A stretch of DNA of 64,000 bases from CAMTWZ01 sp041749075. Its GTDB lineage: Bacteria; Bacteroidota; Rhodothermia; Balneolales; HLUCCA01. The stretch spans positions 43,657 to 107,656 of the forward strand of contig JBGTBY010000024.1 in NCBI GenBank assembly GCA_041749075.1, read 5' to 3'. The notes beneath the pieces were generated by a model. It made no database searches. It was not told the DNA's origin and saw nothing but the letters and a program-made list of their open reading frames with translations. Shown in pieces: positions 45,255 through 55,384 of the stretch. Within the stretch, counting starts at the first letter, position 1. Each line of letters begins with the position of its first letter. Made by a program: the position numbers and the translations under genes.

Positions 45255-47231
45255 ATGGCACCTACCTCCATCCGCGCCCGAGGAATTTTCCTCATCGTAC
45301 TGTTCATATATCCTACCTGGCTTGCCGCCCAAGAAACCGCGTACAAATATGGGGATGTAGGCGAGCATGATTTCACGGTCGCGCCGGTGGCGGGTTTGGA
45401 AAGTGCGAATGCGTTCATCATCTATGATTACGGAGAATTTTACATTGACGATCGGCTGAACAGCATTTTCACACGGCATAAACGGTTCCGGGTATTGAAC
45501 GAAGCAGGTCTGGATTACGGCAACATATCCATCCGATATGTATCGCACCGTAACCTTCAGGAAGTGCGTCAACTCAAGGCACAAGTATTTTCAAAAGATG
45601 AGAATGGTCGGATTCAACGTCGAAGTCTGCGATCGCGTGATTTTTTTCGGGAATCTGTCAATTCCACCATCAGTGTTGTGAAATTCACGATTCCGGATCT
45701 TCAACCGGGTTCAGTGGTCGAGTTTTCCTATCAGATCAATTCCAAGGATCCGGTTTACATCCCTAGTTGGTCCTTTCAGTCAGCCGAGCCAACCCTTTAC
45801 AGTGAAATCAGCGCCTTCATACCCAATGCCTTGCGATATGATCCGGTCTATACGGGATATGTGCGTTTGGAGCCACCGAATCAGACGGAATATTTCGAAC
45901 GGGATCGACCAGGCATTCTCCATACAGCGGAAGGTGGTACTCGATTCCGATATGTGGCCACAGATGTACCGCCGATGAACGAAGAGGCTTTTACCGCAAA
46001 CATCGACAATTATCGAGCCACCATCCGATTCAACTTATCGCGGGTCCAGTTTTATGGACAAAAAGCCCAAACGGCAACAAACACATGGCCCGCTCTTGGC
46101 AAGCGATTGATGGAAGACAGTGAAATCGGTGGACGTATCAAATCCTCGCGAGAACTGACTCGATTAGCGCAAACCTTGATTGCCGATTTAACGGACTCGT
46201 TGGCGATTGCGAAAGAGATCTACAGCCATGTGACTTCGGAGTATACATGGGACGAGCGCTACAGCTATTGGAGTTCGCGACGGTCCGATGACCTGATCAA
46301 AGAAAAACGAGGAAACAGCGGTGAATTGGCTTTTCTTCTGATCAACCTACTTCGCGAAGCCGGACTCGACGCGCAGCCCGTCCTCATCTCCACACGCGAT
46401 AATGGCATTCTATTGCCTGTTTATCCCATTCAATCGCAATTCAATCATGTGATCACCCGGCTCACGGTGGGCGGTAAACATGTGTTTTTGGATGTGGTGT
46501 CTCCGATTCTTCCATTCGGACTTCTGAATGTCGAATCGGTGAATGAGCGTGGGTTTCTGCTCGTCGAAGGCGCCTCCGAGTTGATTCCCATCACAGCTCC
46601 CGACTCATATCGAAATCGGAGCATGATCACATTGACGTTGTCTGAAGATGGCTCTGGTAGTGGGATGTTACAAGCCAGCGCATCCGGATATCAGGCATTT
46701 TCGTTGCGCGAAGACATAAAGAAAGACGACGAGCACGCGTTCTACAGCACATTCTTGAACTCCGTGAAGAATTTGAGCATCGACACCACTTCTACGACAG
46801 GGCTTGACGATCGAGATTCCCCTGTCGTTTTAAATGCGGAGTTTCGTTCGTCCACATTCGCTGAACCAGCGGGTGAACTGCTCTTGTTGAATCCCATATT
46901 GATCCATCGATGGGCAGAGAATCCATTCAAGAGTCCGAGCCGCCTCTATCCAATCGATTTCCCCTATCCGTACGAATCCACACTCGTTGTGAACATCACG
47001 TTGCCCGAAGGGTATGTGGTGGAAACACTACCTGAAAGCCAACGATTCAGTATGGGACCTGATGCCGCCTTCAGCATCATTTATGCCCAGAACGAAGCCG
47101 GAATTCAGGCTATGTGCACCTATCGCATCCAAAAAACGCAATTCCTACCCGATCAATATGCTGCGCTACAAGCCTTCTTCAATCGGATGGTGGAAGCCCA
47201 ACAGCAGCAGATTGTCCTGAAGAAATCATGA
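45255..47231 (+). CDS. DUF3857/transglutaminase-fold protein, catalytic Cys replaced by Ser
   Basis: A 658-residue secreted protein with a signal peptide to about residue 24 (PTWLAAQ). A DUF3857 beta domain (about 30-280; RFRVLNEAGLDYGNISIRY, then VKFTIPDLQPGSVVEFSYQI) is followed by a transglutaminase-like domain (about 290-450) and a C-terminal DUF2569-like beta domain. The usual catalytic Cys of the GDC/GNC motif is Ser355 here (RGNSGELAFLL). The His/Asp pair is kept (FNHVITRL, then LDVVSP). It heads four consecutive paralogues and overlaps the next by four bases. A non-catalytic scaffold or binding role is likely. Confidence 0.8.
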   Translation: MAPTSIRARGIFLIVLFIYPTWLAAQETAYKYGDVGEHDFTVAPVAGLESANAFIIYDYGEFYIDDRLNSIFTRHKRFRVLNEAGLDYGNISIRYVSHRNLQEVRQLKAQVFSKDENGRIQRRSLRSRDFFRESVNSTISVVKFTIPDLQPGSVVEFSYQINSKDPVYIPSWSFQSAEPTLYSEISAFIPNALRYDPVYTGYVRLEPPNQTEYFERDRPGILHTAEGGTRFRYVATDVPPMNEEAFTANIDNYRATIRFNLSRVQFYGQKAQTATNTWPALGKRLMEDSEIGGRIKSSRELTRLAQTLIADLTDSLAIAKEIYSHVTSEYTWDERYSYWSSRRSDDLIKEKRGNSGELAFLLINLLREAGLDAQPVLISTRDNGILLPVYPIQSQFNHVITRLTVGGKHVFLDVVSPILPFGLLNVESVNERGFLLVEGASELIPITAPDSYRNRSMITLTLSEDGSGSGMLQASASGYQAFSLREDIKKDDEHAFYSTFLNSVKNLSIDTTSTTGLDDRDSPVVLNAEFRSSTFAEPAGELLLLNPILIHRWAENPFKSPSRLYPIDFPYPYESTLVVNITLPEGYVVETLPESQRFSMGPDAAFSIIYAQNEAGIQAMCTYRIQKTQFLPDQYAALQAFFNRMVEAQQQQIVLKKS

Positions 47232-49204
47232 TCCAACTCATTGTCAGAATCTGTTTAATAGGTTACTCAATCGTTGCGTTCAATACAGTTCACGCACAAA
47301 GTGAGCGATTTCCATTCGGGAAAGTATCTGTTGAGGATTTCGAGGTCCGTGAAAACCCGATTGACCCGAATGCGAACGTCCTCATCTTGATGAGTTATGG
47401 CGAAGTGCATTTCAACACGGATGGCGAACTGGTTTATGTCGTACATACCCGATATCGAATCTTGAATGAAAAAGGAGTGGAAGAAGCCGATCAGAGTTAT
47501 CGGTTCAATCCGAAGTCAAGTGAGTCGCTTCGGCATTTGGTCGACGGTTATACGCATTCTTTAGGAGGAGACGGTAGAGTGAAACGTACCCGAATCGGGC
47601 GAAAACATGTCTTTTTCGAAAACGTGACTGACGAAAACACTCGTGTGAAGATCACCTTTCCGAATGTAGCCGTCGGGTCCATTCTAGAGGTCACATACAC
47701 AATCCGATATAAGGGCTACTTCTTATTTCCAACATGGTATTTCCAACATGCCTATCCAACCATTCACAGCGAGTTTATTGCATTCATTCCGAACAACTTG
47801 CTATATGTGATGGTGAATAACGGTCATGTGAGCTTAGAACCGCGTGAACAAGCATTATATCGCCATAACGAAAGGAGAAACTTGTATCTGCCTCCAGAAG
47901 GGGGCACCAAAAATTATTATGTCGCCAAGAATGTTCCTGCACTGTATGAGGAGCCCTACATCACGACGATGTCGGATTATCGTGCCGCCATCCAATTCCA
48001 GTTGCAGGAAACCCAATTCAGCCGAAGCGAAAATCGAAAATACATGTCAACTTGGGAGGCGCTTACAACTGAATTGTTGAAGCTCCCCGGTTTTGGTCAA
48101 CGAATGACTACCGGTTTTGAGATACGTGAGGAATTAGAATCTATTGCGATTCCCGACTCGGCTACAGTTGAGCAACAGGCTCGTGCTATTTATTCGCATG
48201 TGACTCGGAAGTACGACGTGACGGGGCGATATGAATACTTCCCCGATAAAAGCTCCGCAGAATTATTCAGCTCGACTTCCGGCAACAATGCGACCATCTC
48301 ATTTGCCTTGCTCAATTTGTTGCGACAAGCCGGTTTAGACGCGCATCCGGTTTTGATTTCGACACGGGATCATGGAGCCGTCATTTGGCAATATCCGCTT
48401 GTATCACAGTTCAATCATGTGTTGGTCCAACTTTCCATCGGGTCACAAACGTGGTTGTTGGACCCGGTATCTGAGGTGATTCCATTCGGAATGCTGAGCA
48501 ACCGTTCATTGAATAAGGAAGGGTACTTGGTAAAAGAGCCCGGGGTGATCCGCATCCCGCTCAACCCACGTCAAAAATCACGGCAAGATGTGGTTGCCAC
48601 CTATATTCTGAATCCAGATGGATCTTCAAAAATCGATTTCGAGATCACCTCCAGTGCACACGACGGGATTCAGGCACGGTCGGCGATACTCGAAACGAAC
48701 CAACAGAAATTCGTCGAGCACCATATTCGATTCATTCCTTCGGTAGAAGGGCTTGAATCGACCATCATGAACGTGGACGTGCTAGATGAACCGCTCACGA
48801 TCAAAGGCAGCTTGGTCTCGACTCAATTTTTAGAGACGATCGGCGAAATGGTATTGCTTCGTCCATCTGTTTTAGCGCGATGGAATTCCAACCCGTTCCT
48901 TTCTCCAACTCGAGCATTTCCCGTTAATTTCGGTTTCGAAATCGAGCAAAACATATCGATTAAGATCCATTTGCCAGAAGGATATCAGGTCGAATCACTG
49001 CCAGCTACAAAGCAATCACGTGTGGGTCAAGATGCGTTTTTCCAATCTCGATTCATCGTTCAAGACAGCACCATCATTGCGACATATAGTTATCGCATCA
49101 TGCGCACGGAATTCACACGCAGGCAGTACACCTCGCTTCGCGAATTCTTTTCCGATATGGTCGACATCCATTCACAAGCTATCGTATTGCGGAGAAAAGA
49201 GTGA
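47228..49204 (+). CDS. DUF3857/transglutaminase-fold protein, catalytic Cys replaced by Asn (paralogue 2)
   Basis: A 658-residue secreted paralogue of its neighbours. The start is the ATG at 47228, giving a signal peptide ending near VHAQ. It has the same DUF3857-transglutaminase layout. The catalytic position is Asn354 in SGNNATISFALL, while FNHVLVQL and LDPVSEVIPFG remain. Its sequence is much closer to the next protein (shared GMLSNRSLNKEGYLVKEPG-type block) than to the first, so genes 2 and 3 are a recent duplication. The function is unknown. Confidence 0.8.
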   Translation: MIQLIVRICLIGYSIVAFNTVHAQSERFPFGKVSVEDFEVRENPIDPNANVLILMSYGEVHFNTDGELVYVVHTRYRILNEKGVEEADQSYRFNPKSSESLRHLVDGYTHSLGGDGRVKRTRIGRKHVFFENVTDENTRVKITFPNVAVGSILEVTYTIRYKGYFLFPTWYFQHAYPTIHSEFIAFIPNNLLYVMVNNGHVSLEPREQALYRHNERRNLYLPPEGGTKNYYVAKNVPALYEEPYITTMSDYRAAIQFQLQETQFSRSENRKYMSTWEALTTELLKLPGFGQRMTTGFEIREELESIAIPDSATVEQQARAIYSHVTRKYDVTGRYEYFPDKSSAELFSSTSGNNATISFALLNLLRQAGLDAHPVLISTRDHGAVIWQYPLVSQFNHVLVQLSIGSQTWLLDPVSEVIPFGMLSNRSLNKEGYLVKEPGVIRIPLNPRQKSRQDVVATYILNPDGSSKIDFEITSSAHDGIQARSAILETNQQKFVEHHIRFIPSVEGLESTIMNVDVLDEPLTIKGSLVSTQFLETIGEMVLLRPSVLARWNSNPFLSPTRAFPVNFGFEIEQNISIKIHLPEGYQVESLPATKQSRVGQDAFFQSRFIVQDSTIIATYSYRIMRTEFTRRQYTSLREFFSDMVDIHSQAIVLRRKE

Positions 49205-51180
49205 TGAACCGATTCGTATTTATCACCTGGATGTGCTTCTTTGCCGGAGCGGGTCATGTGGCTCAGGCGCAGAGTGATCGGTTCCTATTTGGAAGGGTGT
49301 CCGCCGAAGATTTCTCCGTTCGAGAGACACCGTTGGATGAGAATGCGAACGTTCTGATTCTTATGAATTACGGTGAAGTGTACTTGAACAACAACTCAGA
49401 ATTGGTTTACGTGGTGCAAACCCGGATGCGGATTCTGAATGAGAACGGGCTGATCGAGGCCAACCAAGGATATGGTTTCAATCCGAAGTACAGCCGATCC
49501 AGACGTCAGTTTGTCGATGCGCATACGCTGAACATCGACGACAACGGTCGTATCAAAAAAACACGCGTCGGTCGAAATGGCATCTTTATCGAAAACGTGA
49601 ATGAGGATCATACGAGCGTACGGATCGCCTTTCCGGATGTGAAGGTCGGCTCCATCATTGAATTCATCTACAGCATCAACATTGATGGGTATTTCCGTTT
49701 CCCCACTTGGGACATTCAGCGGGATTACCCCATCCTGCACAGCGAATTCATCACGTTCATACCGAATAATCTTGTCTATATGATGGTGAGCAATGGATTC
49801 GCGACCATGGAAAAGCAGGAACAATTCCCATACCGGCATGCCTCGCGAATGGGCATCTATCTTCCGGATGAAGGAGGGACGATGACCCATTTCATCAGCA
49901 AGAATGTGCCCGCATTGTACGAAGAGCCTTTCATTACCACCATGTCGGACTATCGGGCTGCTCTTCAATTCCAATTGAACGCCACGAATCATTATTACTC
50001 ATCGAATAGAGAGGTGTTGTCCAATTGGAAAGACCTCACCACCGAATTGCTTAAAAACAAGTTTTTCGGAGAGCGCATCCGCACGAGTCCAGAAGTTGTT
50101 CAGGAACTTGCTTCAATCGGACTGGCCGACACCGCTTCCGCACTCGATAAAGCAAAGGCCATTTATTCCCATGTGGCGATGTCCTTCAATCGAACCGGCC
50201 ATTTCGATTACTTTCCGGATGTCAGTACGAGCGACTTATTGAAAACCCGGTCTGGCAACAATGCTGCGATCGCATTCGGATTGCTGAATATGTTACAGCA
50301 GGCCGGTTTGGATGCTCACCCGGTTTTACTGTCGCAACGCCAGCACGGACGTGTGGTGTGGGAATATCCTCTCGTATCGCAGTTCAATCATATGGTGGTT
50401 CAACTCAGTATCGGCTCGCAGACGTGGTTGCTTGATCCCGTTTCCGAAGAAGTGCCGTTCGGATTGCTCAGCTTCCCATCCTTGAACAAAGAAGGATATC
50501 TGGTGAAAGAGCCTGGAATCATCCGGATACCGCTCAACCCTCGGCAAAAATCCAGAGAAGACGTGGCGGCCAACATCGTTCTGAGGCTGGACGGTTCTGC
50601 GGCTATCGATTTCGAGATTCGAAGTTCTTCACATGCCGGAATGGTCGAGCGAGAGACATTGTCATCCACAACATTTGAAGCGTACTCCGATTTCGTATTG
50701 AGACACATTCCGCAGATAGAAGACATCAGCCGCGAACTGGTCAATGTTGACAATCCGAACGAACCGCTAATTCACAAAGGCACATTGGTTTCCAAGAACA
50801 TGTTGGATCCTACTGGTGAGTTGTTTCTGATGCGCCCCTCCATCCTGTTACGCTGGGACGACAATCCCCTCGTATCTCCAACCCGGACGTATCCTGTGAA
50901 TTTCGGAGTCGAGATCGAGCAGAATATCCTCATCAAAATTGACATTCCGAGTGAATTCACTATCGAATCATTGCCGGATACCAAGCAAACCCGTGTCGGA
51001 CAAGATGCCTATTTCCAATCGAGCTTTGTGGCTCAGGGCAATATGGTGCACGCCACTTACCGATACCGCATTCAGAAATCCGAAATGTCACGAGGAGATT
51101 ACAGTGCTTTGCGAGCTCTGATCTCCGATATGGTCGACATCCATTCACAAGCTATCGTATTGCGGAGAACCGATTCATGA
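49201..51180 (+). CDS. DUF3857/transglutaminase-fold protein, catalytic Cys replaced by Asn (paralogue 3)
   Basis: A 659-residue secreted protein with a signal peptide to about residue 24 (GHVAQAQ). It is nearly colinear with paralogue 2. The block SLNKEGYLVKEPGIIRIPLN and the end SDMVDIHSQAIVLRR are shared. The Cys position is Asn354 in SGNNAAIAFGLL, while FNHMVVQL and LDPVSEEVPFG keep the His/Asp pair. The ATG overlaps the previous stop and the stop overlaps the next ATG. Confidence 0.8.
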   Translation: MMNRFVFITWMCFFAGAGHVAQAQSDRFLFGRVSAEDFSVRETPLDENANVLILMNYGEVYLNNNSELVYVVQTRMRILNENGLIEANQGYGFNPKYSRSRRQFVDAHTLNIDDNGRIKKTRVGRNGIFIENVNEDHTSVRIAFPDVKVGSIIEFIYSINIDGYFRFPTWDIQRDYPILHSEFITFIPNNLVYMMVSNGFATMEKQEQFPYRHASRMGIYLPDEGGTMTHFISKNVPALYEEPFITTMSDYRAALQFQLNATNHYYSSNREVLSNWKDLTTELLKNKFFGERIRTSPEVVQELASIGLADTASALDKAKAIYSHVAMSFNRTGHFDYFPDVSTSDLLKTRSGNNAAIAFGLLNMLQQAGLDAHPVLLSQRQHGRVVWEYPLVSQFNHMVVQLSIGSQTWLLDPVSEEVPFGLLSFPSLNKEGYLVKEPGIIRIPLNPRQKSREDVAANIVLRLDGSAAIDFEIRSSSHAGMVERETLSSTTFEAYSDFVLRHIPQIEDISRELVNVDNPNEPLIHKGTLVSKNMLDPTGELFLMRPSILLRWDDNPLVSPTRTYPVNFGVEIEQNILIKIDIPSEFTIESLPDTKQTRVGQDAYFQSSFVAQGNMVHATYRYRIQKSEMSRGDYSALRALISDMVDIHSQAIVLRRTDS

Positions 51181-53006
51181 TCTTGCTTTTACTTTTTCAA
51201 CTGTCTTTATTGGCCGGCGATGCCGATGCCATCATCCGAGAAAGTCGCCATTTCACATTCATCGATGCGGCTCGTGGTCGATTGACTGTGAAAGAACATG
51301 TGAAGGTGTTGAATAAAGAGGGTCGCGATTACGGGCATTCCGTCATCTATTACAACAAATTCATCCGTGTCCGCAACATCAAGTCCACATTGACAGATGC
51401 CTCAGGCAAGGTCGTGTCGACATTGCGGTCGCGCGACATCACCGACCAAAGCGCAACCGGTGGCAGCAATCTCATCGACGATTCAAGGGTCAAGTACTTC
51501 GAAATGTCGCACGATGTCTACCCCTACGTTGTGGAAACGGAGTATCAACTCGACTTTTCCGGCATGCTAGGACTCCCGTCCTGGACTCCCGGATACAGTC
51601 GAGCGGCCATAGAACAGGCCAGTTATACGATCGATGTTCCGAGCACAGTACCCATTCAATTCGCTCATCGGAATATCGATATCGAGCCGACCGAGGTGAA
51701 AATGGGTAATCGAACGATTTACACCTGGGAAGTGCGTGATATGCCTGTTCTGAAACGCGAATCTAGCGGACCGCCTTGGGCGGAAGTGGCCCCTTATTTA
51801 GTGGTTAGCGCTCGAGATTTCCGGATTTCAGGCAAACAGGGCAGCTTGGAAAGCTGGTCGTCGCTCGGTCTGTGGATCAATGAGCTTTGGAAAGGGCGCG
51901 ACGCACTTCCACAAGCCGAAATCGACAAAGTGAAAGCCTTGATCGCGGATGCATCCACACAATCAGAAAAAGTGAGACGCATTTATTCGTACCTGCAAAA
52001 AAACACTCGTTATGTAAGCATTCAATTGGGCATTGGTGGATGGCAGACGGAAGAAGCGAAACATACCGTCAGTACCAAATATGGAGATTGCAAAGCCCTG
52101 ACCAACTACATGATGGCGATGTTGCGAGCCGTAGGTATCGAAGCCTATCCCGCTCTCATCAATCTCGGTAACGGCGTGGATGTGATGGCCGACATCCCTA
52201 ACAACCGATTCAACCATGTGGTTTTGTTTGTGCCGATGGATGGAGATTCCTTGTTCTTGGAATGCACCAGCAAAGATTACCCAATGGGGTACTTGGGATT
52301 GGAAAATGCGGGAAAAAATTCCTTGATCGTGTATCCGACAGGTGGGCAATTGGTCAAATCTCCAACACTACGAAGAGAAGAAAATCAACAATATCGTACG
52401 GGAACCATTTCATTGGATGTCAATGGAAATGCTTCCGCATCATTCAACACGTTGTATACTGGATATCAGCATGATGACGTTCGATCCATCGACACCCGCT
52501 TGACTCCCAGAGAAAAAGATCAAGCGGTTCGACGCCGTATCGCTGTCCCACGGTTCGACTTGAATGGCTTCGTACTTCGATCTTCTCCCGATTCTGCAAA
52601 AGCCACGCTGGATCTAGAATTAACTCTACCTACCTACGCCAACAAAGCGGGAAATCGGCTCATTTTTCAACCGAATGTGCTCGAGCAGCGCCGTTTCACA
52701 TTGAATTCGACCGTTGAACGAACCCAACCCGTACGTTTTCTTTACACCTACCTGGATCGAGACGAACTCCGGTTCAAGCTTCCCGCCAGCCACAAGATCG
52801 AATCGCTTCCGGCGCCGGTCGAGGTCGATATGCCCTTCGCCACGTTCCGAGCCGAGTATGTCGACGATGGCGATGTGATCATCTATCGGCGATATCTCGA
52901 AATCAAGGAAGACGCCATACCGGTGGAATCCTATGAGGATTATCGCCAATTCGTGAACACGATGGTTCAATCCGACCAATCGAGGGTGGTTCTGATCATG
53001 AAATAA
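51177..53006 (+). CDS. DUF3857/transglutaminase-fold protein with intact catalytic Cys (paralogue 4)
   Basis: A 609-residue protein with a very short N-terminal hydrophobic signal (MILLLLFQLSLLAGDADA). DUF3857 is followed by a transglutaminase domain with an intact YGDCKALTNYM motif (Cys305), FNHVVLFVPMDG and the family LFLECTSKDYPMGYLG block. It is therefore the only one of the four that could be enzymatically active (protease- or transglutaminase-like). It ends the row and nearly meets the convergent radC gene. Confidence 0.82.
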   Translation: MILLLLFQLSLLAGDADAIIRESRHFTFIDAARGRLTVKEHVKVLNKEGRDYGHSVIYYNKFIRVRNIKSTLTDASGKVVSTLRSRDITDQSATGGSNLIDDSRVKYFEMSHDVYPYVVETEYQLDFSGMLGLPSWTPGYSRAAIEQASYTIDVPSTVPIQFAHRNIDIEPTEVKMGNRTIYTWEVRDMPVLKRESSGPPWAEVAPYLVVSARDFRISGKQGSLESWSSLGLWINELWKGRDALPQAEIDKVKALIADASTQSEKVRRIYSYLQKNTRYVSIQLGIGGWQTEEAKHTVSTKYGDCKALTNYMMAMLRAVGIEAYPALINLGNGVDVMADIPNNRFNHVVLFVPMDGDSLFLECTSKDYPMGYLGLENAGKNSLIVYPTGGQLVKSPTLRREENQQYRTGTISLDVNGNASASFNTLYTGYQHDDVRSIDTRLTPREKDQAVRRRIAVPRFDLNGFVLRSSPDSAKATLDLELTLPTYANKAGNRLIFQPNVLEQRRFTLNSTVERTQPVRFLYTYLDRDELRFKLPASHKIESLPAPVEVDMPFATFRAEYVDDGDVIIYRRYLEIKEDAIPVESYEDYRQFVNTMVQSDQSRVVLIMK

Positions 53007-53011
53007 CGGCC

Positions 53012-53740
53012 TCACCATCCCGAAATCCCTCCCTGCATGCGAAGGCTCAGGTGGTCGTATCCAGCGATGATCACATGATCTTCCAGCGCGATTCCCATCA
53101 AGTGGCCCACTTCGATCAAGCGCCGTGTGAGCGCGAGATCCGCATCCGAGGCGCGAGCATTCCCTGATGGATGATTATGTATCGCGATGATGGCATGTGC
53201 ATCGTTCAGAATCGCTTGACGCATCACTTCGGCGGGATCCACCACGGTCGCGGTTTGTCCGCCCACGGAAATCCGCTCATACCCGATCATGACTTTGCGC
53301 GCGTTCAGAAACGTGATCACAAAGACCTCTTTGCGCAAATCGCGAAGGGACGGGCCAAAGTACTTCGCGACGTCTTGCGGACTTCGAAATTGTACAATGG
53401 ATCCCGGTTCCCAACGCTCCAGCCGGCGCGACAGCTCCAACGCGGCTTCCAGCGTCACCGCTTTCACCGCTCCTATGCCGGGCATCTGCTTCAGGTGAAG
53501 CCATCCGCGCCGTGCCAGCCTATGCAACCCGCCCGATTGCTCCAACAGCAACCTCGCCACCTCGATCACATTGGTCCCCGGTAGCCCGGTTCGCAACAAA
53601 ATCGCCAGTAGTTCGGCCTCCGACAAAGCCTCCGGCCCGAGCCGCATCAGTTTCTCTCTTGGTTGATCATCGGCGGGCATGTCTTTCACCACGCGGGTGA
53701 GCGACGGCGCCGCCTCGTCAAAATGAATGTTCGATTCCAT
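53012..53740 (-). CDS. radC: RadC family JAB1/MPN-domain protein
   Basis: A 242-residue protein. An N-terminal helix-hairpin-helix-like part (LAILLRTGLPGTNVIEVARLLLEQ, then QMPGIGAVKAVTLEAALEL) is followed by the JAB metalloprotease-like domain. The domain has its zinc motif AIHNHPSGNARASDADL. The original DNA-repair role is doubtful for the family. The real function is not known. Confidence 0.94.
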   Translation of the reverse strand: MESNIHFDEAAPSLTRVVKDMPADDQPREKLMRLGPEALSEAELLAILLRTGLPGTNVIEVARLLLEQSGGLHRLARRGWLHLKQMPGIGAVKAVTLEAALELSRRLERWEPGSIVQFRSPQDVAKYFGPSLRDLRKEVFVITFLNARKVMIGYERISVGGQTATVVDPAEVMRQAILNDAHAIIAIHNHPSGNARASDADLALTRRLIEVGHLMGIALEDHVIIAGYDHLSLRMQGGISGW

Positions 53741-53770
53741 ACCTATATAGAGGCGGAATCCGGGAAAATC

Positions 53771-54217
53771 TTACAGACTTTCGTTCCGAAATCGGATCAT
53801 TTTATGATGCGGACCGAAAATCGGCACCTCGAACATCTCAGAGGCGATTTCCCATCCGTTCCGCTCGTAAAACGGAACCGCGGCCAGCCTCGCATTGCAC
53901 CAGAGAAGGGTTGGACCATGCACAGATTTCACATCGGCTTCGGCGAAGCGGACCAATTGTCCGCCAAACCCCTCGCCTTGATGCGCTTTTTCGGTCGCCA
54001 TGCCGCGCAATTGCCAGGCCGGCTTCGATTGCCAGGTGCTGTCGATCAGCGTAAGGCAGACCACGCATTCATCGTTCAGAAAGGCGCCGTAATGGATGGT
54101 GCCTGCATCTCGGTCTTCGGGGAAGATGGCCGATTCCAAGGACATCCCCGTACGCAAAATCTTATGCCGTAACGGCAGAATCTCCTCAAACAGCGCGCGT
54201 CGGCACACGAGACCCAT
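53771..54217 (-). CDS. GNAT-family N-acetyltransferase
   Basis: A 148-residue acetyltransferase. It begins with a loop-helix (EILPLRHKILRTGMSLES). The acetyl-CoA-binding motif is QLRGMATEKAHQGEGFGGQL (Q/RxxGxG/A). The last part has LLWCNARLAAVPFYERNGW, a typical GNAT beta5-alpha segment. The substrate is unknown. The stop of the AMP nucleosidase upstream lies 3 bases before its start. Confidence 0.85.
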   Translation of the reverse strand: MGLVCRRALFEEILPLRHKILRTGMSLESAIFPEDRDAGTIHYGAFLNDECVVCLTLIDSTWQSKPAWQLRGMATEKAHQGEGFGGQLVRFAEADVKSVHGPTLLWCNARLAAVPFYERNGWEIASEMFEVPIFGPHHKMIRFRNESL

Positions 54218-54220
54218 CCC

Positions 54221-55369
54221 TCAACCTCCGCCCATGAGAGGTTCGTCGGCGCCACGGATCATCGCGTTGGGCAAGCCATCCGGATTCATCCGCTTCAGAT
54301 TGTCAATCGCCTGCAACACGATATCCAGATGCCGTTCTTTCGAATTCTGATAGAATCCTTGCGCGTGGACACTCAGTTTCGGCTTGCCGTGCAACGGCTT
54401 ATCGCTCACGCATAACAACGTGGCGTTCGGAATGCGGTAACGGAATCCGTTCGTGGCGATGGTGGCCGATTCCATGTCGATCGCCACGCTCCGACTCATA
54501 TGGATCTCCGCCTCCGTGCGCTTCTTCACGAACTCCCAATTCCGGTTCGCCGTGGTGTACACCGTGCCGAGGCGGTACTTGAGTCCGAACTCTTCCATCA
54601 CTTTTTGAAGCTGCAGATTCAGCAGATAATTGGGAATGACGGGGATGGATGTGGGAAGGATGTCGTCGAGCAGCCCATCCGCGCGCATATAACCCGACGC
54701 CAGCACGAAATCGCCGATATCCTGGTGGTTGCGCAATCCGCCGCAATGGCCGACCATGATCATCGCATCGGGACGCAGCACCGCCACATGATCCGTGATC
54801 GTCTTCGCGTTCGACGGACCCACCCCGATATTGATCAGCGTAATCCCCAGATTATCATCCAATTTATGGTGATAGGCCGGCATCTGAACGCCGCGTCGAG
54901 CCGGTTTCACACACTCAGGGTATTTCTGCTTGAACACCTGAACATGCATATCATAGTTCGTGAAGAGGATGTAGCGCTGGAAATCCTCTGCTGGCGTGCC
55001 GGTGTAATGCTGAAGCCGATCGATCGACAGATCGATGCGCTCCGCTTGAAACAGAAAGAGTTTTTTCTGGGTGAAATCCCAATTGTCCTCATCGATGAAA
55101 TCCAATAAGGACGGATCGTTGAGCGCCACTTTCGGACGCGAAGCTTTGATCTCAATCTCCGCGCCGATATCCAGCAACTTCCGGAACTCGCGCCGCAGAT
55201 ACCATCGGTACACACTCGGGCGCGCGAATTCGCCCGAAATCACCGGATTGTGCTTCGACCAGGCCCGCCTCACCGTAACTTCGGCATATTGGCCCGACTC
55301 GTCCAGCTCCACCATATGGTCGAGCGCCTTCTGAATCGCCTTGTCGCTATCTTTTTTCGTTAACCGCAT
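54221..55369 (-). CDS. amn: AMP nucleosidase
   Basis: Hydrolyses AMP to adenine and ribose 5-phosphate. The N-terminal part has the AMP-nucleosidase-specific region (RPSVYRWYLRREFRKLL). The C-terminal part is a nucleoside-phosphorylase-like fold with GVGPSNAKTITDHVAVLRPDAM, MVGHCGGLRNHQDIGDFV and IDMESATIATNGFRY. The length of 382 residues fits the Bacteroidota form. It is divergent from the NUDIX gene with 15 bases between the starts. Confidence 0.92.
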   Translation of the reverse strand: MRLTKKDSDKAIQKALDHMVELDESGQYAEVTVRRAWSKHNPVISGEFARPSVYRWYLRREFRKLLDIGAEIEIKASRPKVALNDPSLLDFIDEDNWDFTQKKLFLFQAERIDLSIDRLQHYTGTPAEDFQRYILFTNYDMHVQVFKQKYPECVKPARRGVQMPAYHHKLDDNLGITLINIGVGPSNAKTITDHVAVLRPDAMIMVGHCGGLRNHQDIGDFVLASGYMRADGLLDDILPTSIPVIPNYLLNLQLQKVMEEFGLKYRLGTVYTTANRNWEFVKKRTEAEIHMSRSVAIDMESATIATNGFRYRIPNATLLCVSDKPLHGKPKLSVHAQGFYQNSKERHLDIVLQAIDNLKRMNPDGLPNAMIRGADEPLMGGG

Positions 55370-55384
55370 CTAAACCTCCAAACA

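Noticed and set aside
50826..50842. A 14-base match (TGATGCGCCCCTCC) to the REP/12-base repeat in the third DUF3857 gene
   Set aside because: It codes for the conserved LMRPSI stretch shared with its paralogue, has no second arm, and is probably chance.
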